Shown piece after piece: positions 58,901 through 64,000 of a stretch of 64,000 nucleotides of DNA. The translations under genes were made by a program, and so were the position numbers. The stretch's first letter is position 1, and the number at the start of each line of letters is the position of its first letter. The notes beneath the pieces are model-generated. The model worked only from the letters and a program-made list of their open reading frames with translations, made no database searches and had not been told where the DNA came from. This DNA is from Membranipora membranacea (Eukaryota; Bryozoa; Gymnolaemata; Cheilostomatida; Membraniporidae): positions 3,365,501-3,429,500 of the forward strand of contig OU612070.1 of NCBI GenBank assembly GCA_914767715.1. The letters run 5' to 3'.

Positions 58901-61900
58901 AATCACGGTCTGATTTGGTCCACTCTTGAATGTGTAGGTCTGAGCATCACATTTAGTGAAGAATTTGTTCACCAGCGCCAGGTCGCACTCCCTAGCATAG
59001 TTCAAAATCCGCTCTCCTTCTTCATTGATGTTTCCACGTGTCTTGCCACCATTCCATCTTTCAAATCCATCTCTCTCTACTCCGACATGTCCATCGAGGT
59101 CTCCGGCAACAATCAGTTCTTCAGATGTAGGCATACTGTCCGATACCGCCCCGAGTTGTGTCCAAAATCTTTCCTTCTCTTCCTGTTGACATCCCTGTTG
59201 TGGCGCGTAGGCTGACACGATGTTATAAGTCTGCCGAGGCGTCACCAGCTTCATACTAATTATCCTATCCGACTTCCTCTCTACTGCAATCACTTTGTCC
59301 TGCCATTCCTCTTTCAAGCAAATAGCAACTCCATTCTTCGGTCTTCCTCCACTACTGTAGTATAGCTTGATGCCTTCACCGATGTTTCTCCATATTGGTT
59401 TGAGGCTGGGGTGTTTCATCTGCCGGATGCTCTTCATGTCGCCGAACCCTCTGTCTTCATCCAGACTTGGGACTGGCTGCGTATTGCGCTGGCTTGTACA
59501 CTCTACAGGCGTCAAGTTAAATTAAAGGGCACCAAACCACCTGATGATTTACCATCAGCTGTTTATTGAGTGACAGACCACTGACCATTTCCTTATTAGC
59601 TGAGCTTATTAGCTAAGGTGACGACATGACACGAGACCCCAAGTATACTAGTAAAAACTTAGTATACTAGTATAAACCTAGTATACTATTATACTAGATT
59701 TATAAAAGGCCTGTATACTTGATACGTCACTAACAATTTCAAACTACGAGTTGTCTGCTTAACACAAAAGAGAGCACAATTACTTCAATTTTTGTGTGTT
59801 GTTAGGTGTGAATATCCTGCTGCACTATTTATTAATAATGAATATTTTTAACAGGACCGACACATTTTCGAATACCAGAAATCGATGCAGAAACTTGAAG
59901 CATTACGAAATAGTACAGGAGTAGCGACTTTCACTGTGAAGGTAAGAAACAAACATTTAATTTGTGAAATTAGTGCCTGCTGTTCGGCTATCAAAAATAT
60001 TTTCCTTTTTATGTTCAATACTGGATGCATATAGTTCCAGCATATTTATGGTCTTGTTATCAAATTTTGAAAGCTGTTTGCAGATGACTCAAAAGTATTC
60101 AGCCCTCTATCCAGCTACATTGTTTATTACCACTCCAGATACAGGTCCAGTGCGTATGGTCTTCTATGTTTTAAGATACCAGTGAGGAGTGTTTCAGCTT
60201 ACACTACTGATAAGAAAGTTGAAGATGATTTTCCAGACCTTGTCGGACACATGAGAGCCAGAATTAAAACCACTGAATCTGAAGTACGCCACATACAGCG
60301 GAAGTACAAGGAGCTCTCAGAAAAACTGTTCAAGAACAGTGCTTATGGTGGGTGTTGTACTTTAACATTCATAAATATTATTATGTTATAGTTTTGCCCG
60401 ACTTTGACTTAGTTTACTTCTTCAGCTGTTCAGAATCATCCTTTGATCATGAATTGGTTTATAGTACCTAACCATGTCGCGCAACGCTCACAAATAATAA
60501 TGCTCCCCACTGCTGGGTCGATTTGGTGATGTTTGCGTGTGCATGTAACACAAACTAGCCCATATTGAGGCTTATTTTCTCTACCGCTCTTGAAATAATT
60601 CTATATTTAGGTAAAAATTTACACCACCTCTAAATCACAGCTGGATAGTTCATCTACATTTATTTGCATGAGAAGGATTGTCGGTTAAAAATAAAGATGA
60701 GACAACCTTAACTTCGGTTGTGTAGCTGCATAAAGAGAATCAATGCTATTAGCCAGACTCTAAATTACCATGTTGTGTACTGCCATGTATTTTAGAGAAG
60801 TCTCTTAACTATTTATGCGAATTTCTGTAGCTGATATTCTGATTGACAAAGAGAAGGAAGAAGAGCCCCCGAAGCTGGTTCTCTCTAGGGGGAGTATGCT
60901 GCTCGCTGAATCGTCCACATGTGAACCAGCCTTCAACGTATATTGCCAACATTCAGAAGGAGAAAGTAGACTCACAGTTACTACTGATCCAGTTAGACAC
61001 AGTTTGATGATCATTAAGCACTCTGGCAGTCTGGCCTGTCTGGCCTGTCTTGACAAGCTTTGTGCAGTAGACACTGAGCAAAGCTTGTCATAACATGCTG
61101 AATTGAACCATGATTGAACAATCGTCTTTGTTCTCACTTATACTAACTTGAATGTTTTCAATGTGTGTAAATGTATGATTTCTGTGAGAGTTGCAATAAA
61201 TTCTCATCTAAATCTTCATCCAGAAAACTATAACAAACCTTTTACAACTTGAGGAAATGATTCTTATATTTATGTATGTATTTGTGCTTGTCTGTGTGGC
61301 TTGTGATTGATGTCTTACAGATTTAACCAAACAAGTGATCCAACTACCTCTCTTTTTGAAGGCTGGCAGCAGATTGAGCTCTAGACACAGCGATCGTTCA
61401 GATAAAGGCAGGATTGTCAGATTCGATACTGATGTAGTACGAGCACACACTCAGCCAATAGGCAGAAAGATAAGCCGTACGGGGCCGACTGGAAGGAGAA
61501 TGAGCCAAACCGACGCCTCGGGGAGGAAAATCAGTCAGACTCAGCTGCCTGGCCGTAGAATCAGCCGAACTAAACCTCCGATGTTTAACAAAAACTCACG
61601 TCAGGTGTCATCCTTACCAATGATTAACGCAGTGGCTGCTCAAACATACAACCAGTTCATCGAGGTCGAGAAAAATCCATTTGATACAGGTAGGTTATGA
61701 TTCACAATCATAAATTATATCAGCCGGTATTGACACACCATCATTGTGACGTTCTGGACTGGATGTGATGTAAGGATATGTTTGAGCTTCTACTACATCA
61801 TGGGATGGCTGTGTAGGCGACTGCATGTTACACCTGGCATCACTGATAAGCCCAATTAATACTGTCAAGTTAGTCTATGAGGTTAAACTAAATATAGGGT

Positions 61901-62676
61901 TTTGTTGGGCTAAGCTTTCCAATATCTTAGAGCATAAACACCCTAAACCTAGCTGAGATTTTACAATATAATGTCCATTTTGTATTAACTGTATCTGATT
62001 ATGAATTTTAGGACAATTAGCACCACAAACTAGATCTAGAAAACTTCTTGACCAACCAAAAGAAGACTCAATGCACATCTGGTTGGGCTTTAAGAATCGC
62101 GAGGAGATGGAGAAGGCTTTACGGGAGAAAAAGAAAGCTCAACAGCGTAACGCTCGGCGGAAAAGCTCAGTTGTTGTCATGAATGAAATAGCAGAAAGTC
62201 ACGGTTAGTTGTAGGAAATAACTAAGGTTGTGTGCACAAGGTGATTTTTTTTAGTTATTACATAGAACCTCACATAAGATTATTGATGGGATGTTGTATA
62301 CATAAGCAATCAGCTATTTCATAATTCTCGGGCTTTGAAGCATATTCTATCCCTTGAGATATTCTTATTCGAGAAAGTAAACACATCATCGTCCACTCTT
62401 AATCAACTGCTTCTTTAGTGCTTTGACCTGGTGGTGAGTTATCCGCTCACAAACATCGGGAAGACAACTACTTCACTTGAATTTTAACTTATAATTAGTT
62501 ATATTATTATCTTTGAAGTTGATGAGAACTCTCAGCATGAACAAGATATTGCTGCTGAATCGAGTGACAGCGGCTCTAGTTACGATGAGGATGATGATGA
62601 CGCTAGATTTGCTGTCTTTAACAGGAACACTTTACTGGGGAAGAAAAAGAAAGCCAAAGAACACCACACTACATGA
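55917..62676 (+). CDS. Unrecognised basic, partly coiled-coil protein, about 510 residues
   Basis: Ten probable exons: 55917-56032, 56307-56457, 56705-56890, 59855-59941, 60084-60144, 60198-60347, 60831-60893, 61321-61689, 62012-62203 and 62519-62676. Phases agree throughout. The 60145-60197 intron is only 53 bp and exons 5-7 are the least certain. I recognise no family. Visible parts: basic N-terminus (MENKYPTVLSHGRFMKRRQL); helical heptads in exons 2, 4 and 6 (KKERVTVKKRMNQYRSQIEE, EVRHIQRKYKELSEKL); in exon 8 four repeats of the form G-R-K/R-I/M-S-R/Q-T (GRKISRT, GRRMSQT, GRKISQT, GRRISRT); a Lys/Arg-rich helix in exon 9 (EEMEKALREKKKAQQR); an acidic and then lysine-rich C-terminus (DEDDDD, LLGKKKKAKEHH). 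Ser/Thr in the repeats could be kinase sites (R-x-S/T) by inference. It shares its strand with the FYVE gene but not an obvious promoter. AATAAA at 62890 is a fitting poly-A signal. Confidence 0.75.
56961..59513 (-). mobile_element. RTE-like non-LTR retrotransposon, 2.55 kb, antisense in intron 3
   Basis: AAGTTAAA occurs directly outside both ends (56953-56960 and 59514-59521). On the minus strand the element reads endonuclease, then RT, then a C-terminal region, and ends in two copies of AAAGGTGACC, a short microsatellite-like tail common in RTE elements. The endonuclease N-terminus is missing, so it is 5'-truncated. Its presence in an intron of the opposite orientation is harmless to splicing so far as the sequence shows. 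Confidence 0.85.
56977..59512 (-). pseudogene. RTE-type endonuclease and reverse transcriptase, broken
   Basis: Minus-strand frames: the endonuclease (about 58697-59512; MKHPSLKPIWRNIGEGIKLY, IVSAYAPQQG, AGDLDGHVG, DYIGIRRESI) is followed by RT (57737-58495; KTTGPDQLPIDIIKLLKEIG, IYNQKGDPLDCGNYCGIKLL, VFADLEKAYDTIPRELIWF, PWAMLFADDLALCDS). A C-terminal part (57128-57466; AIRPALLYGNETWPITGSLA) and an end block (56977-57207; GRPKQRWCDSDLRWLDLDGS) complete it. The FADD box is kept; the endonuclease's usual GDLN is GDLD. Frame breaks lie between the blocks. The type resembles the craniofacial-development-protein-2-like (RTE) sequences of many animals. Confidence 0.85.
59642..59697. repeat. Palindromic short repeats (AGTATACTAGTA)
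   Basis: AGTATACTAGTA occurs at 59642 and 59661 and AGTATACTATTATACTAG at 59680: three 19-20 bp units, each self-complementary. They lie in intron 3 between the retroelement and exon 4. Confidence 0.75.
61035..61092. repeat. Small hairpin related to the 44.8-kb cluster
   Basis: Arms TGACAAGCTTTG (61051-61062) and the inverse (61079-61090), with GGCCTGTC direct repeats before. The same text (GCCTGTCTTG and GCTTGTCAAGACAGGC) occurs in the first hairpin unit near 44836-44894. It lies in an intron of the second host gene, just past the possible exon 7 extension. Confidence 0.5.
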
Positions 62677-63532
62677 ATATCTGGATTACTTTGGATTGTT
62701 TATGTTTTTGAAAGGCTTTTAATAGATCGCAACAAACTTAACTCAAATCTAGGGCTGTATAGTTCTATCCTCTTCATATTATCACTGCCCCGTTTTTTGT
62801 TCTGCAGTAATCGTTTTATAGGTGTATAATTGTATAATTGTGCAATTCTAAGATGGTTATTAAGTAGAGTTATGCTAAACATATCTCATAATAAATCTAG
62901 ATAGGTCATTGATAATTCATGATCAGCTCAGTCTGGTTGTTACAGATGCTGAAAAATCACTGTTTTGTAAAGTATTTTCTTCAGTATTAGCCAAATCATC
63001 CCATATCCTCTCAATCTATATTGATATGTCTTAGCGTTAATCCACAAAACATCCTGAACATTCAACTGTCCTGAGAGTGGAGATATATGTTAGGTATTGT
63101 CTTGGTTTGACAAAACAACACAACTTCATAGCTTCATTTTTTAATGTGCACTCCTGCTACATCAATACAAAGAATATTTATAAGAGTAGTTTATAGATAG
63201 AAAATATATCTGTCATGAATCTTGCAGATTATGGAATGCTAATTTTGATCAACTGATACTGATTCCCACTTTCAAGCAGTTGCTGGAGTGATCTTACCCC
63301 ATAAAAATCTCAGTTTGAATTACCTGTCAAATTTAAAGGTTAAATATGCATTCAATCATGCCAGCGTCTTGACATATGACATAGCTTCAAATGCATATTT
63401 GATTGGAAAAATGATTGCAACACACATGCTTACTTACCAAAAAACAGATATGTATTACATCATCATGGCCACTGAATAGTTATGGGCAGCCTCAGTTAGA
63501 CAGCTGACCTGAATCAGATAATTTGCCTTTAG
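62677..63532. other. 3' UTR and spacer
   Basis: AATAAA at 62890-62895 is a likely poly-A signal for the preceding gene. The open stretch at 63288-63479 has no motif and an AT-rich composition; I do not call it. Confidence 0.4.
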
Positions 63533-63678
63533 AAAACCTGGTACAGTCACTTAAAATGGGCCTCAGCAATCCAGACTTCCCTGTCAAACCATGCACCCTC
63601 TATCTCTTCTGCCAGACTGGGCGCACAGGAGAGATCAACAGACAGATTCCGTTTGAGGACTATGGAGAAGAAAAATAA
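63533..63678 (+). CDS. Possible terminal exon of an unidentified gene
   Basis: After a TGCCTTTAG acceptor the frame reads NLVQSLKMGLSNPDFPVKPC, then TLYLFCQTGRTGEINRQIPF and EDYGEEK, to TAA at 63676-63678. The content is not low-complexity and looks protein-like, but no upstream exon could be assigned and I do not know the family. It could also be a stray exon copy. Confidence 0.3.
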
Positions 63679-64000
63679 AGGATAATTTGGGTCAGGCACA
63701 CAGTAAGAAATGATACGGCCCTTTGTTAAAACGGCTGCCAGTGGATATGTGACAAATTCCTGACATGTACCAGATGATTTTATGCCACGAAATTCCCTTT
63801 GCAGCTAATCCCTCAAGCAAGATGTGTCCAAAGATATTTGAAATTTGAATCACAGTTATCACCAGCTTAAAATCATAGAAAATGGTCACATATGGCTTGC
63901 GGCTAGACCTGGTCTGAGCCATGTTCTCACCACTAGGAGCAGAAGAAACTCATTTTTTGTTCATATAGGAGTTGTTATGTTATATTAGCTTCCATGTTAT
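63679..64000. other. No gene recognised
   Basis: Nothing supportable; the minus-strand open stretch at 63692-63922 has no recognised motif. Confidence 0.3.

Overview
The window is animal nuclear DNA. It is AT-rich, its genes are split by GT-AG introns of about 50 bp to several kb, and there are no operons. About two thirds of it is a graveyard of transposable elements nested inside each other. The element mix (hAT, PIF/Harbinger, foldback and MITE families, PHD-finger non-LTR elements, an RTE-like element) and the intron sizes fit an aquatic invertebrate. A sponge or another early-branching animal is possible, but that placement is an inference.

Layout. 0.5-1.3 kb: fragment of a tyrosine-recombinase-like gene. 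1.76-12.6 kb: an hAT DNA transposon with an exact 8-bp target duplication. A 7.3-kb inverted-repeat element with a 6-bp target duplication sits in its intron, and that element carries further MITEs, a tRNA-like foldback element and two exons of an unrelated gene. 15.9-16.9 kb: a short PIF/Harbinger element with a broken MADF gene. 18.0-22.0 kb: a second hAT, interrupted in an exon by a 2.2-kb element. 23.6-24.9 kb: a decayed gene of a multicopy invertebrate family with an acidic nuclease-like motif and a Cys-rich tail. 25.9-26.6 kb: a decayed Harbinger transposase. 30-38 kb: a stack of non-LTR retrotransposons, one apparently inserted in another. 38.2-46.0 kb: a 7.8-kb inverted-repeat element with a 9-bp target duplication, ending about 100 bp before the start codon of a host gene.

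Host genes. 46.08-53.38 kb (+ strand, 11 exons) is the orthologue of ZFYVE1/DFCP1, the GTPase-like double-FYVE protein of ER and omegasome membranes; it appears intact, at about 939 residues. 55.9-62.7 kb (+ strand, about 10 exons) is an apparently intact gene of about 510 residues that I do not recognise. It is basic, partly coiled-coil, has four copies of a Gly-Arg-Ser-Thr repeat and a mixed acidic/lysine-rich tail, and an RTE-like retrotransposon lies antisense in its third intron. A possible last exon of another gene lies at 63.5 kb.

The best leads are the 7.3-kb and 7.8-kb inverted-repeat elements with sub-terminal repeat arrays and no recognised transposase, the foldback element whose two inner arms each look like a tRNA gene, the cluster of related hairpins at 44.7-45.5 kb, and the unrecognised 510-residue protein.
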